In this document: piece by piece, positions 16,346 through 24,028 of the stretch | Numbering within the stretch: position 1 is the first letter of the stretch | How the letters are laid out: the number at the start of each line of letters is the position of its first letter | Assembly (NCBI RefSeq): GCF_020564935.1 | Contig: NZ_JAJCXB010000010.1 | Coordinates: forward strand, 111,642 to 175,641 | Origin: Streptomyces pinistramenti | GTDB taxonomy: Bacteria > Actinomycetota > Actinomycetes > Streptomycetales > Streptomycetaceae | Direction: 5' to 3' | DNA: 64,000 nucleotides | Translations under genes and position numbers: made by a program | The notes under the pieces: model-generated | Seen by the model: the letters and a program-made list of their open reading frames with translations, nothing else | What the model was told of the DNA's origin: nothing | Database searches by the model: none

Positions 16346-18328
16346 TCAGAGGGTGACCAGCGAGACCTCCGTCGCCTTGACGCTCGTCCAGACCGGGACG
16401 CCGTCGGCCAGGCCCAGTTCCAGGGCGGCCTGCGGGGTGACCTCGGCGACCAGGTCGGGTGCTTCGGGCGAGGTGACCAGGATCCGCAGCCTGCTGCCCG
16501 CCGCGGTGATCTCCCGTACCGTGCCGGGCCACACGTTGCGCGGGCTGCCCTCGGGGCGTTCGCGGTGCACGGACACCGCCTCGGGCGCGAGGATCGCGAG
16601 CGCGGGCGCGCCCTCGGCGATCCGGTCGGCGGCAGCCAGGCGGCCGCCGCCTTCGAGCGCGAGCCCCTCGCCGGTCCCGGTGCCAGGCCAGGCGTTGCGG
16701 CCCAGCATCCGGGCGACCCAGGGCGAGCGGGGGCGGCGGGCGACGTCTGCGGGCGGCGCGTCCTGGAGCGTGCGGCCGCCGTCGAGCACCAGCACCCGGT
16801 CGGCCAGCGAGACCGCCTCGACCGGGTCGTGGGTGACGATCAGGCAGACGCCGCCGAACCCGGCGAGATGGCCGCGCAGGGTGTGCCGGACGTGGGCTCG
16901 GGTGGTCTGGTCGAGCGCGGCGAGCGGTTCGTCGAGGAGCAGCAGGCGGGGGCGGGCGGCCAACGCCCTGGCGAGGGCGACGCGTTGGGCCTGGCCGCCG
17001 GAGAGCTGGGCGGGCTTGCGGTGGGCCAGGGCACCGACCCCGAGTCGGTCGAGCCACTGCTGGGCCGCGCGGCGCGCCTCGGCGCGCGGCACTCCGTGCG
17101 CGCGCAGCCCGTACGCGGTGTTGCTCAGAGCGTTCAGGTGCGGGAAGAGCGCGCCGTCCTGGGGTACCCAGGCGACGCCGCGGCGGTGCGGTGGCAGGGC
17201 GGTGACGTCGGTGTCGCCGAGCCGGAGTGCGGCGCGGGCGCGCGGGGTGAGACCGAGGAGGGCGCGCAACAGGGTCGTTTTTCCGGCGCCGTTGGGGCCG
17301 ACGACGGCGATGGTGGTGCCGGGCTCGGCGTCCAGGGTCAGTTCGTTGAAGCCGGTGACGTCGGCGTGCAGCGGCCAGCGGTCCTGGGGTTCGGCGGGCG
17401 GTGCGGGCTCTTCGGCGGCCGGCGCGTCGTCGGCGGGGGTGGCCGTGGTGTCGTCGGACGGGGCCGGGGAGCGGCGGGCGGTGCGGGGCGGCGTACCGCC
17501 GGTCCAGCGGCCGCGCAGCGCCACCAGGACCGCCATGGCGATGGCGAGCAGCAGCAGCGAGACCGAGGTCGCCGCCTCCGGGGAGTCCTGGAGCAGCAGG
17601 TAGACCTGGAGCGGCAGGGTCTGGGTGGTGCCGGGCAGATTGCCGGCGAAGGTGATCGTGGCGCCGAATTCGCCGAGCGCCCGCGCCCAGGTCAGCGCGG
17701 CTCCGGCGGCCAGGCCAGGGGCGGCCATCGGCAGTGTGACGGTGCAGAAGACGCGGAAGGGCGAGGCGCCGAGCGAGCCCGCGGTCTCCTCGTAGGAGGG
17801 GCGGAGTCCGGCCAGGGTGCCTTCGAGGCTGATGACGAGGAACGGCATCGCGACGAAGGTGGCGGCGACCACGGCGCCCGAGGTGTGGAAGGGCAGGACG
17901 ATCCCGAACGTGTCCTCCAGCCAGGGTCCGAGCACGCCGCGGCGGCCGAAGCCGAGGAGCAGGGCGACGCCGCCGACGGTCGGCGGCAGCACCATCGGCA
18001 GCAGCACCAGCGAGCGGACCAGCGCCTTCCCGGGGAACGACACCCGCGCCAGCAGCCAGGCCAGCGGCACCCCGAGCAGCAGGGACAGGCCCAGCGCCCA
18101 GAAGGAGACCAGCATCGAGAGCCGGAGCGCCTCGGTGACGCCGGGGCTGGTGAGGTGGGTGCCGAGATCGCTCCAGGTGGTGCGGGCGAGGATGCCGACG
18201 AGCGGCATCAGCAGGAACGCCACCGCGAGGAGGGCGGGCACCGCCAGGGCGACGGGCGTACGGGCACCGGGTACAGCGATCCGGCCGGTGCGGGCGTCCG
18301 GCGGGCGGCGGATGCGGAAGCGTCTCAT
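16346..18328 (-). CDS. modBC: Molybdate ABC transporter, fused permease and ATPase (ModB-ModC)
   Basis: A 660-residue fusion. Residues about 25-245 are the ModB-type permease with five to six membrane spans and the EAA-type loop (ETAGSLGASPFRVFCTVTLP). A Pro/Ala-rich linker (about 260-300) leads to a ModC ATPase with Walker A GPNGAGKTT, the signature LSGGQAQR and Walker B LLLLDEP. The C-terminal about 65 residues form a TOBE/Mop-type molybdate-binding domain. AGGA lies five bases before the ATG at 18328. With the lipoprotein encoded just upstream it forms a complete molybdate/tungstate importer. ModB and ModC are separate in Escherichia coli; fusion is a variant seen in actinobacteria. Confidence 0.9.
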   Translation of the reverse strand: MRRFRIRRPPDARTGRIAVPGARTPVALAVPALLAVAFLLMPLVGILARTTWSDLGTHLTSPGVTEALRLSMLVSFWALGLSLLLGVPLAWLLARVSFPGKALVRSLVLLPMVLPPTVGGVALLLGFGRRGVLGPWLEDTFGIVLPFHTSGAVVAATFVAMPFLVISLEGTLAGLRPSYEETAGSLGASPFRVFCTVTLPMAAPGLAAGAALTWARALGEFGATITFAGNLPGTTQTLPLQVYLLLQDSPEAATSVSLLLLAIAMAVLVALRGRWTGGTPPRTARRSPAPSDDTTATPADDAPAAEEPAPPAEPQDRWPLHADVTGFNELTLDAEPGTTIAVVGPNGAGKTTLLRALLGLTPRARAALRLGDTDVTALPPHRRGVAWVPQDGALFPHLNALSNTAYGLRAHGVPRAEARRAAQQWLDRLGVGALAHRKPAQLSGGQAQRVALARALAARPRLLLLDEPLAALDQTTRAHVRHTLRGHLAGFGGVCLIVTHDPVEAVSLADRVLVLDGGRTLQDAPPADVARRPRSPWVARMLGRNAWPGTGTGEGLALEGGGRLAAADRIAEGAPALAILAPEAVSVHRERPEGSPRNVWPGTVREITAAGSRLRILVTSPEAPDLVAEVTPQAALELGLADGVPVWTSVKATEVSLVTL

Positions 18329-18449
18329 CGAGGTTCCTGGGATCGGGCCGGAGCGCTGGGCGCGGCCGGTGGCGGGGGCACGGCGACGGGGCCGCGGGGC
18401 GCGGCCCGTCGGTGCTCACGGATCCGCGCCCCACGGCGTTCCGCAGCGG

Positions 18450-19235
18450 CTACGGCTGCTGGAAACCGGCCTTCCGGAGGATCTTCTGCGCCTCGGGGGT
18501 GCCCAGCCAGGTCACGAACGCGGCGGCGTCCTTGGAGTGCTTCGAGGTCTTGAGGGTCGCCGCCGGATAGTCGGCGACGGCGTTCTGCGCGTCGGGGATG
18601 TCGATCGCGTCGACCTTGCCGGGCGCCGTGGCGGCGTCGGTCTTGTAGACGATGCCGGCGTCCGCCTCGCCGAGTTCGACCTTGCTCAGCACGGCACGGA
18701 CGTTGGGCTCCTGGGAGACCGGCTTCACCGCCAGGTGCTGCTTGTCCAGGACCTGCTTGCTGTAGCGGCCGACCGGCACCTCGGGGGCGGCCAGGACGAC
18801 CTTCAGCTTGCTGCCGGCGAGGTCCTTGAGGCCGCCGATCTTCTTGGGGTTGCCCTCGCCGGTGGCGATGACCAGGCGGTTCTTGGCGATGACGGACGGC
18901 TTCCCGGTGTCGGAGCGCAGCCCGTCCATGGTCTTGGTGTCGGCGGTGACCAGCGCGTCGGCGGGGGCGCCCTGCTTGACCTGCGCGGCCAGTTCCTGCG
19001 AGCCGGCGAAGGAGAAGTGCACCTTGGTACCGGGGTGTTCCTTCTCGTACGCGGCGCCCGCGGTCTTGAAGACGTCGGTGAGCGAGGCCGCGGCGAGCAC
19101 CGTGAGGTCGGTGGCGGCGCCGTCCTGCGCGCTCTTGTCGCCGCCCTTGTCGCTGCCGCAGGCGGCGAGCGGGACGAGGAGGGCGGCGGTGACGAGTGCG
19201 GCGGCGGCGCGGCGGCCGGTGACGACGTGAGGCAT
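18450..19235 (-). CDS. modA: Molybdate-binding lipoprotein ModA
   Basis: A 261-residue periplasmic-type binding protein, anchored outside the membrane. The signal peptide ends in the lipobox LAAC (about 23-26). The mature N-terminus LTVLAAASLTDVF and the later SFAGSQELAAQVKQGAPADALVTAD are ModA signatures for oxyanion binding. AAGGAG lies eight bases before the ATG at 19235. It is in the order HTH-TOBE protein, modA, modBC, all leftward. The gap of about 120 bases to modBC is GC-rich and may hold an attenuating hairpin, but I see no clear one. Confidence 0.92.
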   Translation of the reverse strand: MPHVVTGRRAAAALVTAALLVPLAACGSDKGGDKSAQDGAATDLTVLAAASLTDVFKTAGAAYEKEHPGTKVHFSFAGSQELAAQVKQGAPADALVTADTKTMDGLRSDTGKPSVIAKNRLVIATGEGNPKKIGGLKDLAGSKLKVVLAAPEVPVGRYSKQVLDKQHLAVKPVSQEPNVRAVLSKVELGEADAGIVYKTDAATAPGKVDAIDIPDAQNAVADYPAATLKTSKHSKDAAAFVTWLGTPEAQKILRKAGFQQP

Positions 19236-19396
19236 GTGCGGGACTCCTTGGGACGCGGGGCGACCGGGTCGCCCGAGCGGATGGGGACAAGCCGCGCCGG
19301 GGACGGCGACGCCGCTGGGAAGAGACGTCCGGAGCGCCGGGCGCCGCCGGAGGCGTGCCGGAGCGCGGCGGCGGCTCGCACCGGGTGACCGGGCGC

Positions 19397-19792
19397 TCAG
19401 GTGCGATCGATGTGCACGTTGGTGGACTTGACGCGGGCGGTGGCCTGCATGCCGACCTCCAGGCCAAGCTCCTCGACCGCTTCCCTGGTCAGCAGGGAGA
19501 CCAGGCGGTGCGGTCCCGCCTGGATCTCCACCTGGGCCGCGACGTCGCCGAGGGTGACGGCGGTGACGATGCCGGGGAAGGCGTTGCGCACCGAGGTGTA
19601 CGGGGCGTCCTCCTCGCCGGCGCCGGCCTGCCCGACCTCGATGGAGAAGGCGGCCAGATCCCGGCCGTCGATCAGCCGGCGGCCGCTGTCGTCGCGGTGC
19701 GTGGCGACCTTGCCGGCGTCCGCCCAGCGGCGTGCGGTGTCCGGGCTGACGCCCAGCAGCCGCGCCGCCTGGCCAATCGTGTAGGACTGCAT
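19397..19792 (-). CDS. HTH-TOBE molybdate-responsive regulator-like protein, copy 1
   Basis: A 131-residue protein: an N-terminal MerR/excisionase-type helix-turn-helix (TIGQAARLLGVSPDTARRWADAGK, about 4-27) and a C-terminal TOBE/Mop domain (about 60-131, SVRNAFPGIVTAVTLGDVAAQVEI) that binds molybdate in related proteins. A TTG nine bases upstream is an alternative start. It is the first gene of the leftward mod operon, so a molybdate-sensing regulator or intracellular molybdate carrier is likely. A paralogue lies at 21729-22136 on the far side of the PucR gene; the two TOBE regions agree at most positions. Confidence 0.85.
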   Translation of the reverse strand: MQSYTIGQAARLLGVSPDTARRWADAGKVATHRDDSGRRLIDGRDLAAFSIEVGQAGAGEEDAPYTSVRNAFPGIVTAVTLGDVAAQVEIQAGPHRLVSLLTREAVEELGLEVGMQATARVKSTNVHIDRT

Positions 19793-20144
19793 GTGCGACA
19801 AGATATGCAGGTCAGGCTGGCATGTGCAATCCCTTCAGGCGAAGCTCCATGGCAGACGCCGACCCGCTTGGAGGAACGCATCACACGGCGTCCGCGACCG
19901 CCCTCACGGCCGCGAAGCGGCCGCGCTCACGCCACGTCAGCTCCCCCTGCGCACCCGCCGACCACAGCCGTCCCGACCGGCGCACCGTGCAGAAAAACAC
20001 CACCGCAGGCCCGGGCCCGATGGAGGAACACCCAAGAGCTTTTCACCACGATCAGCTGGCATTTACGATGCCTGGACGCGTATTTGCCTCGTGAATGTGA
20101 GATGCCGGTTGCCCTTGTCCGGCAGCCGCCCAAGGAGCCGCTCC
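19793..20144. other. Divergent intergenic region, mod operon / PucR regulator
   Basis: 352 bases without a convincing gene, holding the promoters of the leftward mod operon and the rightward PucR-type regulator. A small palindrome (GGCAT, five bases, ATGCC) sits at 20058-20072, about 75 bases upstream of the regulator, and could be an operator; this is weak. AT content rises around 20030-20100. Confidence 0.4.
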
Positions 20145-21683
20145 ATGCACGTCGACGACCTCCTCCAGCTCGACGACCTCGACCTGACCCTGCTGTGGGG
20201 CGATGAGCCGCTGCTCGCACGGGAGGTGAGCGGGGTGACCGCCACCGGCCTGGAGCCCCCGGAGACGCTCCCGCGAGACGGCGAGCTGGTGGTCAGCGGG
20301 CTGGGATGGTGGACACCTGGCGAGGGTGGGGCGAAGGCGGACCGCTTCGTGGCGGCGCTGCGCTCCGCGGGGGCGGCCGCGCTGCTGACGGGCGAGGAAA
20401 CGCACGGCGCGGTGCCGCAGGACCTCGTCGCGGCCTGCCGCACCCACCGCGTCCCCCTGTTCTCGGTACCCGCACACACCACGTTCCGGGCCGTCACGGA
20501 AGCGGTGCGTCGGCACCGGAGGAACGCCCCGGGCCTGCCCCCCACCGATCCGCACGCGCTGCCCGAGAACGTCCGCACCGAACTGGATCTGCTGCTCGCC
20601 CGCGGCGCGGGGCCCGACGAGCTGCTGGACCGCGCGTTCGCGCACCTGGACGGGCCGGCCTGCATGCTGCTGACCGCCACCGGCAGAACGCTCGCCCGCA
20701 CACCGTCCGCGCCGCGGCTGCCGGCCCCGAGGGCGGCCCGTGAACTGCGCGGCGCCACCGGGACCAGCCTGCGGATCGAGGCGGATTCCGGTCCGTACGA
20801 CAGCTGGTTCCTGCGGCTGCCGGACGCGGACGAGACGCCGTCCCGGGCGCTGCACGAGGTGGCCGATGTCCTGGCGCGCCACCGGCAGGCCGTGGACCGC
20901 CGCGCCGCGGCCGGCCGCCGGGCCGCGGACGAGTGGGTCGCGCTGGCGGCCGCGCCGTCGGTCGACAGCGCGGCGGTGGCGTCGGCGGTGCACGCCTGCG
21001 GGCTGCCGTCGGACGGTCCGTACCGGGTGGTGGTGGCGGCTTTCGGCGCCGACGATGCGGTGCACGGCGGGGAGAGCGAGCCGGTGGCGGGCGCGCTGGC
21101 CGAGGCGCTGGCGCACGCTCCCGGCACGCCGTCCGCGGTCGGCCGGCTGCCAGGAGGCGAGGCCGTCGCCCTGGTCGCGACCGGCGCGGGCGACACGGTG
21201 CGGGCCACGCTCGGGGACCTGTGGCCGGTGCTGCGCGCCTGCGCTCCGGACCGCGTGCTGCGGGCGGGTGTCAGTGGCCCCGTCCGCACCGCCGAACTCA
21301 CCGGCACCGCGCTGGAACAGGCCCGCTACGCCCTCGCCGCGGCCCGCCAGGACGCCCCCAGGGGCTCCCGGGTGACCGCGGTCGAGGACCTGACGAGTCT
21401 GGCGTCGCTGCTGGCGGGGGTGCCGCGCTCGGTACGCACCGCCTTCAGCCGTACGGTGCTGGGCCCGCTGGCCGAAGGCGCGGGCGCCTCGCACCGCATG
21501 CTGCTGGAGACGCTGGAGGTCTTCCTCGCCCGGCACGGCTCCTGGGCCCGCACCGCCGAGGCGCTGCATCTGCACGTGAACACCGTGCATTACCGCATCC
21601 AGCGCATCGAGATGCTCACCGGGCGCGATCTGTCGCGCCTGGATCACAAACTGGACCTGCGGGCGGCGCTGCTGTGCCGGTAA
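20145..21683 (+). CDS. PucR-family transcriptional regulator
   Basis: A 512-residue regulator. AAGGAG at 20132-20137 fixes the ATG at 20145. The N-terminal about 130 residues form the PucR sensor-like domain (VDDLLQLDDLDLTLLWG, and GELVVSGLGWW near residue 45). The C-terminal about 60 residues hold the PucR-type helix-turn-helix ARTAEALHLHVNTVHYRI and the ending RLDHKLDLRAALLC typical of the family. PucR members control purine catabolism, amino acid or secondary metabolism. Here it sits between two HTH-TOBE proteins; a role in molybdenum-dependent purine oxidation is an attractive guess only. Confidence 0.88.
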   Translation: MHVDDLLQLDDLDLTLLWGDEPLLAREVSGVTATGLEPPETLPRDGELVVSGLGWWTPGEGGAKADRFVAALRSAGAAALLTGEETHGAVPQDLVAACRTHRVPLFSVPAHTTFRAVTEAVRRHRRNAPGLPPTDPHALPENVRTELDLLLARGAGPDELLDRAFAHLDGPACMLLTATGRTLARTPSAPRLPAPRAARELRGATGTSLRIEADSGPYDSWFLRLPDADETPSRALHEVADVLARHRQAVDRRAAAGRRAADEWVALAAAPSVDSAAVASAVHACGLPSDGPYRVVVAAFGADDAVHGGESEPVAGALAEALAHAPGTPSAVGRLPGGEAVALVATGAGDTVRATLGDLWPVLRACAPDRVLRAGVSGPVRTAELTGTALEQARYALAAARQDAPRGSRVTAVEDLTSLASLLAGVPRSVRTAFSRTVLGPLAEGAGASHRMLLETLEVFLARHGSWARTAEALHLHVNTVHYRIQRIEMLTGRDLSRLDHKLDLRAALLCR

Positions 21684-21728
21684 GGGGGTGGCGGCAGGGG
21701 CAGACGGCGCCGCCATCGGCCCGCCGTG

Positions 21729-22136
21729 TCAGCCCCGCCCGCCCGGCAGGTCGACGTGTACCTGTGTCGACTTGATCCGGGCGGTCACCGTCACCCCGAC
21801 CTCGATGCCCAGTTCCTCGGCCGCCTCCCTGCTGACCAGCGAGACCAGCCGGTGCGGTCCCGACTGGACCTCGACCTGCGCGAGCACGTCGTCGAAGGTG
21901 ACGGCCGTGACGATGCCGGCGAACGCGTTCCGTACCGAGGTGCGGACCTCATCCGGCACCTGATGCGGCCCGGCCGCCCGGTCCTTGGCGAACCCGGCCA
22001 GGCTCACGCCGTCGATGACGCGGTTGCCCGTACCGTCGCGCTCCATCCGCAGCTGCCCGCCGTCGGCCCAGCGGCGCACGGTCTCCGGGCTCACGCCGAG
22101 CAGCGCGGCTGCCCGGCCGATGCTGTAGGTCGGCAC
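21729..22136 (-). CDS. HTH-TOBE molybdate-responsive regulator-like protein, copy 2
   Basis: A 135-residue paralogue of the protein at 19397-19792: a helix-turn-helix (SIGRAAALLGVSPETVRRWADGG, about 4-26) and a TOBE domain (about 62-133, SVRNAFAGIVTAVTFDDVLAQVEV). The GTG at 22136 is chosen because it aligns with the start of the paralogue; upstream codons are of non-coding quality. It is monocistronic and convergent with the PucR gene, whose stop is 45 bases away. Two copies may sense different oxyanions or bind each other's operators. Confidence 0.82.
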   Translation of the reverse strand: MPTYSIGRAAALLGVSPETVRRWADGGQLRMERDGTGNRVIDGVSLAGFAKDRAAGPHQVPDEVRTSVRNAFAGIVTAVTFDDVLAQVEVQSGPHRLVSLVSREAAEELGIEVGVTVTARIKSTQVHVDLPGGRG

Positions 22137-22415
22137 GCTCGCACTGTAGGCGCTCGCGCCGGGTCGGCCCGGCGCGGGGCGGGGCTGGACGGCGGCGAGT
22201 CCGGCGGGGCCCGTTGGATCGGGGGACAGCGCGCGTCGATCGTGCGGACGGGGCGCAGCGCCCAGAAACGCACGTCCGCCGGGCGGCGGCCAACCATTCA
22301 CCCTGTCACCGCCGCGTGACAAGGGGGCCGAGCCATTGGGCGGGCGGGCCCCTCCGCGATCCCCACGGATACGGTGCGGGGGGCCATCGGCCATGGTGCG
22401 AAGGAAGAGGAAAGG

Positions 22416-23717
22416 GTGCAAGGCTTGCGTGGGTCAGTTTCCGGTAAGTCCGGGGAGCGGGCGGGGATTTCGCGGCGGATGCTGCTCGGGGCGTCCGCCG
22501 CTGCTCTGCTCGCTGCGGGATGCAGCGGGCAAGGGAGTCGCGAAAACGGCAAGGGGACCGGACAGCCGTCGGAATCCGGCAGCAGCGGGCCGATGGCCAA
22601 CCCCACAGCCCCAAGCGGTGTGTTGGGCGCCAACTTCAATGAAGACCCCAGCGACATGCGCTTCTCGCAGCTGCGTGGGCTCTCCGCGAGCTGGCTGCGC
22701 GGCTTCCTGCCCATGCCGGAGGCCGACGAGGGGCTGCCCGCGCGCCAGCGGGCGGTAGCCACTCTGCTCGGTGCGGGCAAACAGGGATACGGCACGGTTC
22801 TGTCGCTGAAATTCCCCTACCAGGGCCAAGCGCTCCCCGCGCCGGGCAGCGCCCTCATGGACGCCGAACTTGAGCGTGTGGACAAGGTGGCGCGTGCCGT
22901 GATGGGCACGGTGGACATCCTGGTGATCGGCAACGAGCCCTTCCTCGAAAGCCGTCCCGCAGATCGCGACGGTCCCGCCGTCAATGCCTTCTACGAGCAC
23001 GTGGCCCGGCACCTTGTCGCATACCGAAAGGAACGTTTCGGAGCGCGCTGCAAAACCCGCCTGTACATGGGCGCGCTCAATCATCTGGACGATCCGGGAC
23101 AACGGACCGCGGCTACCCGGCGCTGGGTGGAGTTCGTCCACGACACGAAGGAGATCGAAGGTGTCGACATCCACCCTCACGTGGTCTCCATCGACGCCGG
23201 CCAGAAATATCTGGACTACGTGGTCCCCCATCTCCGCGATGACCAGAAATTCCTCGTGACCGAATTTTCCCTCGTGCTCAACTGGCGTGAGCATCTGCGG
23301 GACACGATCCCGGTCCCGTTCGCCATGCGCTACGGCATGGATCCGCACACCCGGGTATGGGAACTGCTCAAGGAGGCCGTCCGGAATCCCTTCCCGCAGG
23401 AGAAATGGAATGCCTTTCTCGCGATGAGTCCGTGGTTCAGCGCGAATGCGCACTTTCTCAGGGATCAGGTGCAGAGATTTCGCGATACGGGGAAGCTTGC
23501 GGTGGCCACCTACGGTGTGGTGCAGGCTGACGCCATGGTGCGGAACATCGGCCCCGACAAGCAGCCGTGGCTGCTGAACAGCCTGTACGCGAACCGGACC
23601 GTCCAAGAACACGGGGATGGAACCACCGGGCGCAATCAGGCGTGGTGCAAGGATTTCCGGGCTCTGCAGCGTCAGCGCGACCATCTGCCGGTCCGGACGG
23701 GCGAAACGGCTACGTGA
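22416..23717 (+). CDS. Exported lipoprotein with clan GH-A glycoside hydrolase-like fold
   Basis: A 433-residue protein. The GTG at 22416 follows AGGAAGAGG. The N-terminus has SRRMLL (Tat-like) and a lipobox LAAGC (about 33-37), so it should be anchored outside the membrane. After a Ser/Gly/Pro linker come signs of a TIM barrel of the GH-A clan: VDILVIGNEPFLES (about 166-179), where Asn-Glu-Pro matches the acid/base end of strand 4, and KFLVTEFSLVLNW (about 275-287), where the Glu fits the nucleophile of strand 7. VDIHPHVVS lies between. No carbohydrate-binding module is seen. I infer an extracellular glycosidase-like enzyme; the substrate and even activity are unproven. Confidence 0.6.
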   Translation: MQGLRGSVSGKSGERAGISRRMLLGASAAALLAAGCSGQGSRENGKGTGQPSESGSSGPMANPTAPSGVLGANFNEDPSDMRFSQLRGLSASWLRGFLPMPEADEGLPARQRAVATLLGAGKQGYGTVLSLKFPYQGQALPAPGSALMDAELERVDKVARAVMGTVDILVIGNEPFLESRPADRDGPAVNAFYEHVARHLVAYRKERFGARCKTRLYMGALNHLDDPGQRTAATRRWVEFVHDTKEIEGVDIHPHVVSIDAGQKYLDYVVPHLRDDQKFLVTEFSLVLNWREHLRDTIPVPFAMRYGMDPHTRVWELLKEAVRNPFPQEKWNAFLAMSPWFSANAHFLRDQVQRFRDTGKLAVATYGVVQADAMVRNIGPDKQPWLLNSLYANRTVQEHGDGTTGRNQAWCKDFRALQRQRDHLPVRTGETAT

Positions 23718-24028
23718 TGCGGTGGGTGACGAGGGCGGCGGTGTCCGCCCGGTCGCGGTCGTCGAGGCGGCGTCGGCCTGAGCCTCGTCACCGGCCCACT
23801 GTGAAGACCACGTGGATCTTCCCCCGCACTACGTGCATGGAGACTGCGGGAAACCGGCCTCATCAGGGGAAACGGCGTTGTCTGCCGCCCAGTTGTGCCA
23901 CACTCACGGCCACGCCCGCTCGACGGAGGGCAACGTGACCATGGCTCACTTCTGTGGCCCGTGACAGGCTCCCGGACCCGGAACGGGCGCCCCTTGCCAT
24001 CCCGTTCGGGCTCCCGGAAGGACCGCAC
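23718..24028. other. Intergenic region upstream of the molybdenum hydroxylase genes
   Basis: 311 bases between two rightward genes. I see no gene, clear hairpin or consensus promoter in it; it must contain the promoter of the iorB-like operon. Confidence 0.4.
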
